Part shown: positions 44,060-54,690 of the stretch, piece by piece | Layout: every line of letters starts with the position of its first letter | Numbering within the stretch: position 1 is the first letter of the stretch | Source of the DNA: DATKDF01 sp963752045 | GTDB lineage: Bacteria; Acidobacteriota; Vicinamibacteria; Vicinamibacterales; SCN-69-37 | Assembly: GCA_963752045.1 (NCBI GenBank) | Contig: CAVVWN010000014.1 | Coordinates: 1 to 64,000 of the forward strand | Length of the DNA stretch: 64,000 nt | Direction of reading: 5' to 3' | The notes under the pieces: generated by a model | Seen by the model: the letters and a program-made list of their open reading frames with translations, nothing else | Told to the model about the DNA's origin: nothing | Database searches by the model: none | Position numbers and translations under genes: made by a program

Positions 44060-44749
44060 CTATCTTCGGATCCCGACCAGGAACCGGATCGCCGTGCCGC
44101 CCAGGTTCGTCTCGTCGAATTCGGCCGAGACGCTGCCCTCGCGGCCGAGTGCGTCGGGCACGCTTCGGTACTGCACCTCGACGCCGGCCGAAACCAGCTT
44201 CCAGATGCGCACGTCGAGCCCGCCGAAAGCCATCTGGCCGGTGAACGACTCGTCGGTGTTCTCGCCCGGCTCGGCGAAGTCCGACGTCTCGCGGTAGCTG
44301 ACATAGAGCGATCCGCCGCCGCCGTACACCACGAACCGCCGCGCCCGGTCGAGCGGCAGCCGCCAGCCCACGCCGAACTCCAGCGGCTTGATCTCGACGG
44401 TGACCGGAATCCCGACGGGGATGACCTGCCCGCTCACGACGAACGCACGCTCGCCGGCCGCGTCCATCGACGAGTACGCACCGCGGACGAAGAGCCCCTT
44501 CCAGAAGCGGATCTCGCCTCCCCCGCCGATGGCCGAAAGCCTCGTCTTGCCGAGCACGGCGTCGAAGGTCTCCTGGGCCGAGAAGCTCACCTGATCGAAC
44601 ATGACGAAGGCGCGGTACCCGGAGCCGGGCTCGACCCACGCCCGCGGCGTGGCCGGCTGCGCCGGCGCGGTGGCCTGCGCGAAGACCGGCGCGGCGACCA
44701 CGAGCGACATGACGACCGACACGACGACCAATCCCGCTCGCATGCGCAC
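44060..44749 (-). CDS. Outer-membrane beta-barrel protein
   Basis: A 229-aa exported protein with a signal peptide (VVSVVMSLVVAAPVFAQ). The body consists of alternating beta strands with aromatic girdles (GSGYRAFVMFDQVSFSA, GGGGEIRFWKGLFVRGAY, RRFVVYGGGGSLYVSYR) and ends in a strand (GTAIRFLVGIRR), as in OmpA/OprF-like eight-stranded barrels. GTG 44749 has AGGTAGGCG upstream; ATG 44743 is also possible. It begins 3 bp after the subtilase stop, so the two are coupled. Function unknown. Confidence 0.78.
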   Translation of the reverse strand: MRMRAGLVVVSVVMSLVVAAPVFAQATAPAQPATPRAWVEPGSGYRAFVMFDQVSFSAQETFDAVLGKTRLSAIGGGGEIRFWKGLFVRGAYSSMDAAGERAFVVSGQVIPVGIPVTVEIKPLEFGVGWRLPLDRARRFVVYGGGGSLYVSYRETSDFAEPGENTDESFTGQMAFGGLDVRIWKLVSAGVEVQYRSVPDALGREGSVSAEFDETNLGGTAIRFLVGIRR

Positions 44750-44752
44750 CGC

Positions 44753-46366
44753 CTACCTGATGCCGCGCCCGAAGAGCGCGTCCCTGGGCTGAATGAGCCC
44801 GTTCCCGAACTCATCGTCCTTGCCGGCGGCGCCGAGGTCCCTCGCCGTCTGGACGATGACCGACTCGACATTGCCGGGACTCGTGATCCCCCGGCTCATC
44901 AGGAGCGCGGCCAGGCCGGCCACATGCGGCGCCGCCATCGACGTGCCTTGAAACCCTGACGACTCGTAGCGGTCGAACCGCGGGATGAGCAGCGCGGAGC
45001 TGACGTCAGCCTGCCTGAGCGTCGACTGCCAGACGACGCCGCCCGCACCGCCGTCTCGAGCATCGCCGCCGGGCGCCGCGATCTCCGCGTAGTCGCCGGT
45101 GCTCGAGTAGTACGCCTTCCCAAGCGAGCGTCCGACGGCCGCGACCGCCATCGCCCCGTTGAACTGCTGTCCGTAGAAGGCCGGATAGCCGACGTCGTTG
45201 CCGCGTTCGAAGCGATTCCCCATCGACATCGAGATGAACGCGCCCCTCTCGACCGCATACGAGAGGGCGGCGCGTATGGCGTTTGACGGATCGGTGCCGC
45301 CGAGGCTGATGTTGATGACCTTCGCGCCGTTGTCGACGGCGTATCTGACGCCCTCGGCGAGCGCGTCGAACGGGCAGCCGCCGATGTCCGGGTCCTCGAA
45401 GCCCGGAATGCCGTCGAGCCCGTTCAGGAACATGACCTCCCAGTAGCCGTAACAGACCTTCACCGGCATGATGCGAACGTTGTAGGCCATGCCGGCGAGG
45501 CCGAAGCCGTTGTTCGTATCCTGCGCGATGGTGGACGCCACGTGCGTGCCGTGCCCGTCCATGTCGAGCACGGGACCGCCCTCGTCGAAGAAGATGAAGT
45601 CCATCGGCTTGACGAAGCGCGACGCGGCCATGTCCGTGTTCACGGCGAACGGCACCGATGCGTCCGTGAACGACGAGCCCGTCCATACCGGGAAGGTCAT
45701 CGTGCGCGCTTCGGTCGTGATGCCGGTGTCGAGCACGGCGACGACGATCGTGTTGCTGCCGCCTGGACTGATGTCCCACGCCCTGGGCATGCCGATGACG
45801 TCGAAGTTCCATTGACGCGAGGCGTACTCCGGGTCGTTCGGCACGGCGTTCGGCCGGGCACCGCCGGTGAGAGGCGCCGAGTACCCCGTGCTCGACGGCC
45901 ACGCGCGCGCCAGGTAATTGGGCTCGGCCCAGAGCACGTCCGGATCGGCTCCGAGCGAGGCCGCGAGCGCACGCGAGTCGAGCACGTCGCGGCTCGTGAC
46001 CACGGCCACGTCGCCCACCCATCGCAGCCCCTCGCGGGTGGGCGCGCTTCCCACGGACGAGAGCGTGGCCGCCTGTGCCGATTCACCGACGCCGTCGCGG
46101 AACTTCACGAGCACTTCACCGGGCACGTAGTCGAGGCCATCGGCCCTGGCCTGCGCCATCCTGGCGAACCGCTCGGACGAATACCGCAGACGGCCCGGCG
46201 CGGTGGTCGATTGCCTGGGGACCCCGACCGTGAGCGCCTCGCGCGTTTGCGGGCCCGACGATTGAGGGGCCTCCCGCGCGTCGGCCGTCAGCATGAGGAG
46301 CCCGACTCCGGCGGCCACGAGCGCGGCCGCCGATCGGCTCGTACGATTCACGTGCCCCATGTTCAC
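44753..46366 (-). CDS. Exported S8 family serine protease (subtilase)
   Basis: A 537-aa subtilisin-like protease: signal peptide, an N-terminal inhibitor-like prodomain with VPGEVLVKFRDGV, then the catalytic domain with triad D213 (AVLDTGI), H272 (DGHGTHVAST) and S476 (GTSMAAPHVAG). The oxyanion Asn is not obvious at SMSMGNRFERG, where the Asn lies in MGN. GTG 46366 overlaps the stop of the PhzF-like gene; ATG 46360 is also in frame. Likely secreted for nutrient proteolysis or for processing the co-encoded barrel protein. Confidence 0.93.
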   Translation of the reverse strand: MNMGHVNRTSRSAAALVAAGVGLLMLTADAREAPQSSGPQTREALTVGVPRQSTTAPGRLRYSSERFARMAQARADGLDYVPGEVLVKFRDGVGESAQAATLSSVGSAPTREGLRWVGDVAVVTSRDVLDSRALAASLGADPDVLWAEPNYLARAWPSSTGYSAPLTGGARPNAVPNDPEYASRQWNFDVIGMPRAWDISPGGSNTIVVAVLDTGITTEARTMTFPVWTGSSFTDASVPFAVNTDMAASRFVKPMDFIFFDEGGPVLDMDGHGTHVASTIAQDTNNGFGLAGMAYNVRIMPVKVCYGYWEVMFLNGLDGIPGFEDPDIGGCPFDALAEGVRYAVDNGAKVINISLGGTDPSNAIRAALSYAVERGAFISMSMGNRFERGNDVGYPAFYGQQFNGAMAVAAVGRSLGKAYYSSTGDYAEIAAPGGDARDGGAGGVVWQSTLRQADVSSALLIPRFDRYESSGFQGTSMAAPHVAGLAALLMSRGITSPGNVESVIVQTARDLGAAGKDDEFGNGLIQPRDALFGRGIR

Positions 46367-47163
46367 CCCGCGACCAGCTCGCCACGCATCACCGTGACGG
46401 CCTGGCCGGAAAGACGGACGCGGTCGCCCGCGAGCGCCACGCGCACGTTACCACCGCGCGCGGACACCTGCCGCGCAAAAAAGTCGCTCTTGCCGAGGCG
46501 GCTCGCCCAGAACGGCGCCAGGCAGCAATGCGCCGACCCGGTCACCGGATCCTCGTCGACGCCCGCGGCCGGCGCGAAGAAGCGAGAAACGAAGTCGACG
46601 CCTTCCGTCGCGGCGCGGCTCGTGACGATGACGCCGCGGACCGGGAGTGTGCGGAGCCTGGTGAAGTCCGGCCGAAGGGCCCGAACCACCTCCTCGCCAT
46701 CCACTTCCACGACGAGGTCGAAGCGGCTGCGGCCCACGTAGGTCGGCGTCGCCCCGATGGCTTCGGCAAGACCGGCAGGCATCGCGGTCGGCTCGTCGGG
46801 CGTCGCAGGAAAGTCCAGCTCGATCCAGCCATCGTTGAGCCGCGCCGTGAGCAGCCCGCTCTTCGTATGGAAGCGCGCGATGTCACCAGGCGCGAGGTAC
46901 CCGTCCTCGAACAAGACGTGTGCGCTGGCGAGCGTCGCGTGCCCGCAGAGGTCCACTTCGGTCGCAGGCGTGAACCACCGGAGATCGAACCCGTCGCTTT
47001 CGGCGCGGCGCACGAGGAACGCGGTCTCGGACAGGTTCATCTCGCGGGCGACGGCCTGCATCCAGGCCTCCGCCCGCGGCTCACGCAGCACGCACACAGC
47101 CGCCGGATTCCCCGTGAACCGCTCGGCTGTGAAGGCGTCGACCTGGACGAACGATTGAGGCAT
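46363..47163 (-). CDS. PhzF family isomerase-like protein
   Basis: A 266-aa protein of the PhzF/diaminopimelate-epimerase fold: FVQVDAFTAERFTGNPAAVC at the N-terminus, the acid residue context NLSETAF, DLCGHATLASAHVLF in the middle and DPVTGSAHCCLAPFW late. Family members isomerise dihydro-hydroxyanthranilate in phenazine synthesis, but most homologues lie outside phenazine clusters, as here. Overlaps the subtilase start. Confidence 0.92.
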   Translation of the reverse strand: MPQSFVQVDAFTAERFTGNPAAVCVLREPRAEAWMQAVAREMNLSETAFLVRRAESDGFDLRWFTPATEVDLCGHATLASAHVLFEDGYLAPGDIARFHTKSGLLTARLNDGWIELDFPATPDEPTAMPAGLAEAIGATPTYVGRSRFDLVVEVDGEEVVRALRPDFTRLRTLPVRGVIVTSRAATEGVDFVSRFFAPAAGVDEDPVTGSAHCCLAPFWASRLGKSDFFARQVSARGGNVRVALAGDRVRLSGQAVTVMRGELVAG

Positions 47164-47193
47164 GGAGTGAACACGGACTGCCGGCGCGCCTCA

Positions 47194-47937
47194 TCAGTAT
47201 TCGCGGCTGCTCCTCGCCCCGTCAAGGAGAGGCAGTCGTGAGCAAGGAGGCTGAGGCGCAGTCTCGGTGAGCATCACCTCGGCGACGAGCACCGACCATT
47301 CGTCGCCAGCCAGCCGCCGCGCCAGACCTGGCAGTGGTGTCCCTCCGTCCTGGAGGACGACACCAAGCTGTCCGCTGAGGCGGGCGCTCAGGTCCTCCGA
47401 GATGGCCTCCGTCCACATGCGCGCAACCCGGTCGGGCATCAGATTATTGAGTGCCGCCTTCGCCGACGGAACCCTGACCTTCATCAGCCATCCGGCGCCG
47501 TACGGATCGCCACCGAGCGAGCCGGGATCGCGGACCGCCGCCTCGTTGGTCGCGGCCACTTCCCCGTCGACCGGGGACAGCACCGGAAGCGTCCGGCCGT
47601 CCACCTGAACGCGCCATCCCGCCTCGCCGGCCGCCAGTCTGGCTCCGGCCGGCGGCAACTCCACGCCGTTCGGAGGTCCGATGAGACGGTGGGCCACGTC
47701 GTCCATCCCGATTGTCACGAGGTCGTCGCTCTCAGCGCGGGCCCAACTGTGACCCGGATGGAAATGGAACCCGTCCGGGACCGAGAACCACCCTCGCGTC
47801 CCAGCCTGGATCGCCATCCGAAGCCGGCTGGGTCCGGCCGGCTCCGCGCCCATGAGCAGGCGCCAGAACGGTACCAGCAGGATGAGGTAGGCGAAGATCA
47901 GCAGGTACTCGAGACCTTTGGTCGCCATGAAGTCCAT
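47194..47937 (-). CDS. Membrane-anchored GcvH-like protein lacking the lipoyl lysine
   Basis: A 247-aa protein with one N-terminal membrane helix (GLEYLLIFAYLILLVPFWRLL). A domain clearly homologous to glycine-cleavage H protein follows at residues about 65-170 (HPGHSWARAESDDLVTIG, SPVDGEVAATNEA, DPYGAGWLMKVRV). Aligning SPVDGEV with the SPVSGEV of true H proteins puts Gly-Arg where the lipoylated Lys belongs, so it should not carry lipoate. Last gene of the minus-strand operon with HybA, HybB and a second such protein. Proposed as a structural or assembly part of that complex; the role is unknown. Confidence 0.85.
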   Translation of the reverse strand: MDFMATKGLEYLLIFAYLILLVPFWRLLMGAEPAGPSRLRMAIQAGTRGWFSVPDGFHFHPGHSWARAESDDLVTIGMDDVAHRLIGPPNGVELPPAGARLAAGEAGWRVQVDGRTLPVLSPVDGEVAATNEAAVRDPGSLGGDPYGAGWLMKVRVPSAKAALNNLMPDRVARMWTEAISEDLSARLSGQLGVVLQDGGTPLPGLARRLAGDEWSVLVAEVMLTETAPQPPCSRLPLLDGARSSREY

Positions 47938-47955
47938 CGCGTGCTCCTCTCTCCG

Positions 47956-49218
47956 TCAGACCGCCACTTTGCCGGGCAACCGCCGCGCTTGCGCCGGTGC
48001 TTCGGGTTCTTCGGCCCACGCGGGGCGATGACCGAGCACCGGGAGACGCCGCACGACCCAGCGGAACACCCAGATTTCCGCGCAGATGACCCCCGCGGTG
48101 ACCACGATCTCCATCCAGCTCGGTACGTAGTGGGCCGCCTCGTTCCAGCGGAAGGCGATGACCGATATGTTGAGCCGGTTGAGGATGACGCCGAGCAGGC
48201 CGAAGATCGCGCCGACCTTGACCACGGCCAGCTTGCCCTTCGTCGCGCCGACGATGAGCAGGACCATGGGCACGGCTACGAACCCGACGACCTCGACGAG
48301 ATACCAGGCTCCCCACCCGCCGGCCATCTCCTGCCACAGCCGTCCGTGGATGAAGTTGAGCGCCTGGAGGAAGAGGTACACGAACATCGCGCCCGCCGCG
48401 ATTCTCGCCAGGCCAACCAGGATGTCGTCATGGCTACGGCTGAGGCGGGGGCTCACCCGGTCCTCGAAAATGCGGTGGCTGAGGCTTCCCTCGACAATCA
48501 CCATCGTGAGGCCGGCAAAGATGCTCGAGATGAAGAAGAGCACCGGGATGAGCTCTGAGTACCACAGGGGATGGATCTTTCCCTGGGCCATCAGGTAGAG
48601 CGCTCCGAGTCCCGACTGGTGGAGCGTCGACAGGGTGATACCGAAGATCACCGCGCCGACAGTCAGGCCTGACATGACGCGATGGACCCGCCTCCAGCCG
48701 AGCCACTCGGCGATGGCCGGGAAGAACTCGATGAGCACCGCGGTCATGTAGAGCATGAAGTGCCAGGCCACCAGAAACAGGACAGAGGTCAAGCCGAACG
48801 AGTTGCCGATGACCGGGTTAATCACGTTCCAGGGCCGGCCCAGATCGAGGACGAGCGCCCCGGCGTAGAAGACGTAGGCCAGAAAGCCGTTGAGCACAGT
48901 GACCCTCACGATGGGTCGATAGCGCTCGAGGCGCATGACGTACACCAGGAACGTGATGACGTAGGCTCCTCCGGCCAGTGCCACGCCGGCGACCACGTCG
49001 AACCCGACCCACAGCCCCCACGGGAACCGCTGGTCGAGATTGGTCACGGCCCCGAGGCCGTAGGCGAATCGCACGACGAGAATCGCGGCCGCCGTTGCCA
49101 TGATGAGCACTGACACGACGTTGAAGATCGTCCACCGCTTCCCTTTGGGCCGCAGCTCGCGCCGAAGAAAGGCGAGCGTACCGGCCGTTGGCGCCGGCTG
49201 ATAGTCGATGACGTTCAT
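47956..49218 (-). CDS. NrfD/HybB-type quinone-interacting membrane subunit
   Basis: A 420-aa polytopic protein of the PsrC/NrfD/HybB family with about ten helices (GLWVGFDVVAGVALAGGAYV and later GVILNRLNISVIAFRWNEAA with the conserved Asn-Arg). It passes electrons between a periplasmic iron-sulfur subunit and the quinone pool. The fit to HybB is good in length and motif order. ATG 49218 overlaps the stop of the ferredoxin-like gene (ATGA). Menaquinone is the likely partner, as mqnE is present. Confidence 0.92.
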   Translation of the reverse strand: MNVIDYQPAPTAGTLAFLRRELRPKGKRWTIFNVVSVLIMATAAAILVVRFAYGLGAVTNLDQRFPWGLWVGFDVVAGVALAGGAYVITFLVYVMRLERYRPIVRVTVLNGFLAYVFYAGALVLDLGRPWNVINPVIGNSFGLTSVLFLVAWHFMLYMTAVLIEFFPAIAEWLGWRRVHRVMSGLTVGAVIFGITLSTLHQSGLGALYLMAQGKIHPLWYSELIPVLFFISSIFAGLTMVIVEGSLSHRIFEDRVSPRLSRSHDDILVGLARIAAGAMFVYLFLQALNFIHGRLWQEMAGGWGAWYLVEVVGFVAVPMVLLIVGATKGKLAVVKVGAIFGLLGVILNRLNISVIAFRWNEAAHYVPSWMEIVVTAGVICAEIWVFRWVVRRLPVLGHRPAWAEEPEAPAQARRLPGKVAV

Positions 49219-50102
49219 GACCCCACCTCTCGATGTCCATCGTCGAGTTTGCCTGCAGCCGCCTCGCTGTCGTCGGGAGCGGTCGACCGGCGCAGCGCCA
49301 GAAGGAACGCCGGCCACAAGGTCAACACCACCGGCACCGACGTCAGGAAGTCGCGCGTCAGCTCCGGATAGGAGCCGTCACGGATACCGGCTGGAAAACC
49401 CAGCTCCGCGAACGGCACGGGTGAGATGTAGAGCCAACCGGTGCCGCCCGCCTCGTGCTCGCCGTAGATGTGGGAGACGTACTGGTCCGGCTGCTGGTAG
49501 ATGCGCTGGCGTGCGAGCTCGAGGAGCTTGCCACGCGGCCCGAAGGTCAACGCTTCGGACGGACAGTTCTCGACGCATGCCGGCTGGCCGCCACCGGTCA
49601 CGCGCTCGAAGCACATGCGGCACTTCTGGATGCGAGGAACCGCGCTGTTGTACTCGAACTTGGGCCCGTCGAAGGGGCAGGAGATCATGCAGTACCTGCA
49701 TCCCATGCACTTGTCTTCGCGCCAGATGACAGGCCCCTCGTCGGTCTTGAGCATCGCCTTGGTCAGGCACGCCGCGGCACAGGCCGGCTCGACGCAGTGC
49801 ATGCACTGACGTCTGACAAAGACGTCGCCCTTGCTGGTGTCGAAGCGGTTGACGACCTGCCACTGGGTGGCGCTGGTGTCCCGGCGAACCTCGGCAGCGT
49901 CGTCTTCGATCACGGGCTCGGGCAGACCGTTGGCCTCGGCGCACGCGAACTCGCACATCCGGCATCCGGCACACCTGGTGAGATCCACCAGCACGGCGAG
50001 GTCTTCGTCGACCTGCCCCGGATTCCGGGGAACACTGGCGCACCCGGCAAGCGAGGTCGCTCCGGCCGCTGCGCCGACCTTGAGAAATGTACGGCGGTTC
50101 AT
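49215..50102 (-). CDS. HybA-type Tat-exported four-cluster ferredoxin subunit
   Basis: A 295-aa iron-sulfur protein with a twin-arginine signal (MNRRTFLKVGAAAGATSLAGC). The cysteine groups of four [4Fe-4S] clusters follow (CAGCRMCEFAC, CMHCVEPACAAAC, CMGCRYCMISCPFD, CRMC...CVENCP), and a C-terminal membrane helix (VPVVLTLWPAFLLALRR) matches HybA. It would face the periplasm and hand electrons to the HybB-type subunit. No hydrogenase or molybdopterin catalytic subunit is encoded next to it, unlike ordinary Hyb or Psr operons. ATG 50102 starts the Tat signal. Confidence 0.93.
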   Translation of the reverse strand: MNRRTFLKVGAAAGATSLAGCASVPRNPGQVDEDLAVLVDLTRCAGCRMCEFACAEANGLPEPVIEDDAAEVRRDTSATQWQVVNRFDTSKGDVFVRRQCMHCVEPACAAACLTKAMLKTDEGPVIWREDKCMGCRYCMISCPFDGPKFEYNSAVPRIQKCRMCFERVTGGGQPACVENCPSEALTFGPRGKLLELARQRIYQQPDQYVSHIYGEHEAGGTGWLYISPVPFAELGFPAGIRDGSYPELTRDFLTSVPVVLTLWPAFLLALRRSTAPDDSEAAAGKLDDGHREVGS

Positions 50103-50113
50103 GACATCGCTCC

Positions 50114-50905
50114 TCACACGGCATCGGCCCTGGTCGCGGCCGGTGTCGGGTTGCCTTCGAAGAAGTCGACACGGATCCGCTCCCAGGTCGGTCCGTCGAT
50201 CAGTCGATGAATCCCATCCGTGAGCACACCGCCGTCGGGCAACGACGGCATCGCTGCGGGTTCCGCGCCGAGGGTCGACACCAGACGATCCACCTCGCTG
50301 CGGAACCATTCCTTGGCACGGCGACCTCGGAGCAGACTGCGACGACTCGCTCGGGGGGTGTCGCCACGGATCCGCGCCACCCAGCCAAGTCCGAAAGGAT
50401 CGCCGGCGATCCGCTGGGGCTCCGAGAGCAGCGCCTCGTTACGGGCAACGACGGTGCCGGCCACCGGCGAGTGCAGTGAGAGCGCCCGGCCTCCCCGCGA
50501 GAGGGTAAACAGAATCTGGTCTTTCTGGACTCGCGATCCCACAGGCGGCAACTCGACCCGATCCGGCGGTCCGAGGCAGGCGACGGCCAGATGGTCGGCA
50601 CCGACAAACGTGCCGTCGGGCTCGACCCGGGCCCAACTGTGGTTCGGGTTCAGGCCGACCGCGGTCGCCAGGCGCAGGCCTTTGTATTCGACTTCCGGCT
50701 CGACGACGTCGACCACCCATCGTCGAAACCGGCCGCTGGTCGCGGCCAGCACGATGGCGCCGAGGATCGCCACGGCCGCGAGCGCCACCAGCAGGAATCG
50801 AAGCACGAACAGGGCGACGCCCACGAGGGGCAGCAGCGCTGCGACCGCGAGCGCCGTGAACCCCACCAGCATCCACTCTCTCCAACGTGTCTTGTTGTGT
50901 CCCAT
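50114..50905 (-). CDS. Second GcvH-like protein with two membrane helices
   Basis: A 263-aa protein. Two membrane segments lie at residues about 10-55 (MLVGFTALAVAALLPLVGVA, then FLLVALAAVAILGAIVLAA), followed by a GcvH-like domain (NPNHSWARVEPDGTFVGADH, SPVAGTVVARNEALL, DPFGLGWVARIRG). As in its paralogue, Gly-Arg replaces the lipoyl Lys region. ATG 50905 follows GGAGG. First gene of the operon and first downstream of a sigma54 promoter. Partner and function unknown. Confidence 0.85.
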   Translation of the reverse strand: MGHNKTRWREWMLVGFTALAVAALLPLVGVALFVLRFLLVALAAVAILGAIVLAATSGRFRRWVVDVVEPEVEYKGLRLATAVGLNPNHSWARVEPDGTFVGADHLAVACLGPPDRVELPPVGSRVQKDQILFTLSRGGRALSLHSPVAGTVVARNEALLSEPQRIAGDPFGLGWVARIRGDTPRASRRSLLRGRRAKEWFRSEVDRLVSTLGAEPAAMPSLPDGGVLTDGIHRLIDGPTWERIRVDFFEGNPTPAATRADAV

Positions 50906-50947
50906 GGCGCCCTCCGCTTTGGGCTCATCGTGCCCGCCACTCTCCAC

Positions 50948-50963
50948 TGCAAGGACAGGGCCA
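50948..50963 (-). promoter_or_regulatory. Sigma54 (-24/-12) promoter of the GcvH-like/HybAB operon
   Basis: On the minus strand TGGCCCTGTCCTTGCA matches TGGCAC-N5-TTGCW with a single change (fifth base). The predicted start at about 50937 lies 32 nt before ATG 50905, leaving room for the GGAGG site. The divergent neighbour pair is a sensor kinase and a sigma54 activator, which supports the call. Confidence 0.75.
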
Positions 50964-50996
50964 CGTTTGCGAATTCAGAGACGTGCGCCGCAACCA

Positions 50997-51018
50997 GTCG
51001 AAAGACAACGACTTCGAC
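50997..51018. promoter_or_regulatory. Candidate activator-binding inverted repeat
   Basis: Perfect inverted repeat GTCGAA-N10-TTCGAC, about 60-80 bp upstream of the predicted sigma54 start, between the two divergent transcription units. Suitable as binding site of the Fis-type helix-turn-helix of the activator encoded at 52789. Inferred from symmetry and position. Confidence 0.4.
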
Positions 51019-51145
51019 GCAACACCTGGCTGTGTTAGTGGGCGTCGGCCGAACGGGAGAGTGATGAGGATCTGGACAGTGCGCGTTGAATGCTTAATCA
51101 CCCGGTGGTAGGGTGGAGCAGTACGGCGGTACGGGGAGGCCCAGC

Positions 51146-52788
51146 ATGGGGCGTCGGTTGCGGTTGTTACTGGATTCTCTTGGGATCCGACTGCTGCTGG
51201 CCCTTTCCGTCACGGTCGCTGCGGTTCTGGCCGTTCATGCGTTCATGAGCTTCCGGTCCGCCCAGAGCCAGCTCACACAGGTCATCAGCGGCAGCGTTCG
51301 CCGAAGCAGCGATCTGATCCGGCGCGCCACCCACGACGGCATGCTGCTGAACCAGCTCGGCGAGGTACAGGCGCTGCTCGAGCGCATGGCCGAAGGGCCG
51401 GACGTCGATGCCATCCGGGTCTACGACAAGCGGGGAACCATCGTGCTGTCGGCTCGCCCCGGGGAGATCGGAAGCGGCGCCACGCTCGAAGAGACGCCCT
51501 GTCTCGGCTGCCACGGCCGGGGTGACGTCACGGACGCAGCCGTCGAGAGTTCGTCTATCCTGCGCAAACCCAACGGCGAGCGGGCCCTGCGGCACCTGCT
51601 GGTGCTGCCGAACGAGCCCACGTGCGCCACCGCCGCCTGCCATGCCCATCCACCCGAGCAGACGGTGCTCGGCGTGCTCGACGTGGAGATGTCGCTCACG
51701 CCGGTAGACCAGGCCCTTGCGGGCGAACGCCTTCGCCTGGCCGCCACGACGCTCCTGCTGATTCTGATCACCGGGGGGATCTCCTGGATTTTCGTCAAAC
51801 GCCTGATCCAGACTCCCGCGTCGCGACTGTATGAGGGCACCCAGCGGGTGGCCGCGGGCGATCTCGACGCCCGCATCGAGGTTCCGGGGCGCCACGAGCT
51901 GGCCCGGCTGGCCGACGCGTTCAATCGCATGACGGGCGACCTCTCGGAGGCGCGACGCGAGGTCGAGGATTGGTCCAAGAAGCTCGAAGACAAGGTGGTC
52001 GAAAAGACGAATGAGCTGCAGCGCGCTCAGCGTCAGGTCCTGCACGTGGAGAAGATGGCCTCGCTGGGCAAGCTCTCGGCAACGGTCGCCCACGAGCTCA
52101 ACAATCCGCTGAGCGGCATCCTCACCTACGCTCGTCTGGTGCAGCGCGGCCTCGAGGACACGCCACTGTCGGCAGGCGAGGTGGAGCAGATGCGCCGCCA
52201 TCTGGTGGTCGTGGAACGGGAGTGCAGTCGGTGCGGGGATGTGGTCCGGAACCTGCTCAACTTCGCGCGCCGAAACGGCGGCGAGATGCAGGAGACCAGT
52301 CTCGATGACGTGCTGGATCGCAGCCTGCTGCTCATCCGCCACCACCTGGGGATGCACGGCGTCCGGCTCCAGACCGATGTGCAACTGCGCGATACCCGGA
52401 TCATCTGCGACCCCGGGCAGATTCAGCAGGCGCTCGTTGCTCTCTTCGTCAACGCGGTCGAGGCGATCGCCGAGACCGGCGACGGCGAAGGCGAGCTGCG
52501 CGTGCGGCTCGCGGACGGGCCTGACGACACCGTCGTGATCGAGGTCGCCGACACCGGCATGGGGATTCCCGCGGACCTGCGGTCGTCGATCTTCGAACCG
52601 TTCTTCTCGACCAAGGAGGACCAGAGCGGCGTCGGGCTCGGGCTCGCCGTCGTGTACGGCATCGTGCAGCGCCACGGCGGAGAAATCGACGTCGACTCCG
52701 AGACCGGCCGCGGCGCCACGTTCCGCATTCACCTCCCCCGTCACCCGCCGGCCGCGGCCGAGGAGACGAGCGGCAAAGGAGCCGGTGC

Positions 52789-52792
<4 letters not shown>
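51146..52792 (+). CDS. Sensor histidine kinase with periplasmic c-type heme motifs
   Basis: A 548-aa kinase. Helix 1 (residues about 12-34) and helix 2 (about 195-217) enclose a periplasmic sensor region of about 160 residues with C119-LG-C122-H123, a canonical CxxCH, and C160-x4-C165-H166, a longer variant. HAMP (about 220-270), a coiled linker, HisKA with phosphoacceptor H316 (VAHELNNPL), and a HATPase domain (ADTGMGIP, GVGLGLAVVYG) follow. It probably senses redox state or a gas ligand through heme. ATG 51146 has GGGGAGG seven bases upstream. The gene overlaps the response regulator by 4 bp. Confidence 0.92.
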
Positions 52793-54129
<1,337 letters not shown>

Positions 54130-54134
54130 CTGGA

Positions 54135-54676
54135 ATGCTCGCGCTGATTCCCTTCTACTGCGGCGCGCGCACCGCGTTGCTTCCGTCGCTGGCTTCGGAG
54201 CTGGAGGCGTCGTTCGGGCTGAAGGTCGCGCAGACCCCGCCGGCCTTCGACCCCGAGCTCAGCTACGACGCGTCACGGGGGCAGTTCAACTCCCGGACAC
54301 TCCTCTCACTACTGCTCAAGCACCATCCGGGTCCGAGCCGGCTGCTGGCCGTGACCGACGTCGACCTGTTCATTCCCGTGCTGACGTTCGTCTTCGGCGA
54401 GGCTCAGCTGGGGGGCCGGGCCGCAGTCGTGTCGAGCCATCGGCTGGCGCCCGAGCGATACGGGCTGCAAGCCGATCCCGCCAGACTCGAGGCCCGGCTG
54501 ATCAGAGAGGCGATCCACGAGCTCGGCCACACCTTCGCCCTGGTCCACTGCCGGGACAGTCGTTGCGTCATGGCGAGTTCCCCCAGGTCGAAGGCATCGA
54601 CCTGAAGTCCTCGCGCTTCTGCCCTCAGTGCAAGGGCCTGCTGGCCCACGCGCGATCGTCCCGGACCGGGTTGTAG
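54135..54676 (+). pseudogene. Archaemetzincin-like zinc protease, frameshifted
   Basis: About 180 aa. The archaemetzincin core HELGHTFALVHC-x4-CVM is clear, and the first 150 codons from ATG 54135 (LIPFYCGARTALLPSLASEL) fit family members. The final zinc-knuckle half (VEGIDLKSSRFCPQCKGLL) appears only in the +1 frame after a CCCCC run near 54580, ending at 54676; without correction the protein stops at 54605. A missing or extra C in the run would restore the family pattern. It starts 5 bp after the activator stop and so may belong to that unit. Confidence 0.8.
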
Positions 54677-54690
54677 TGGATTGAGAGGAT

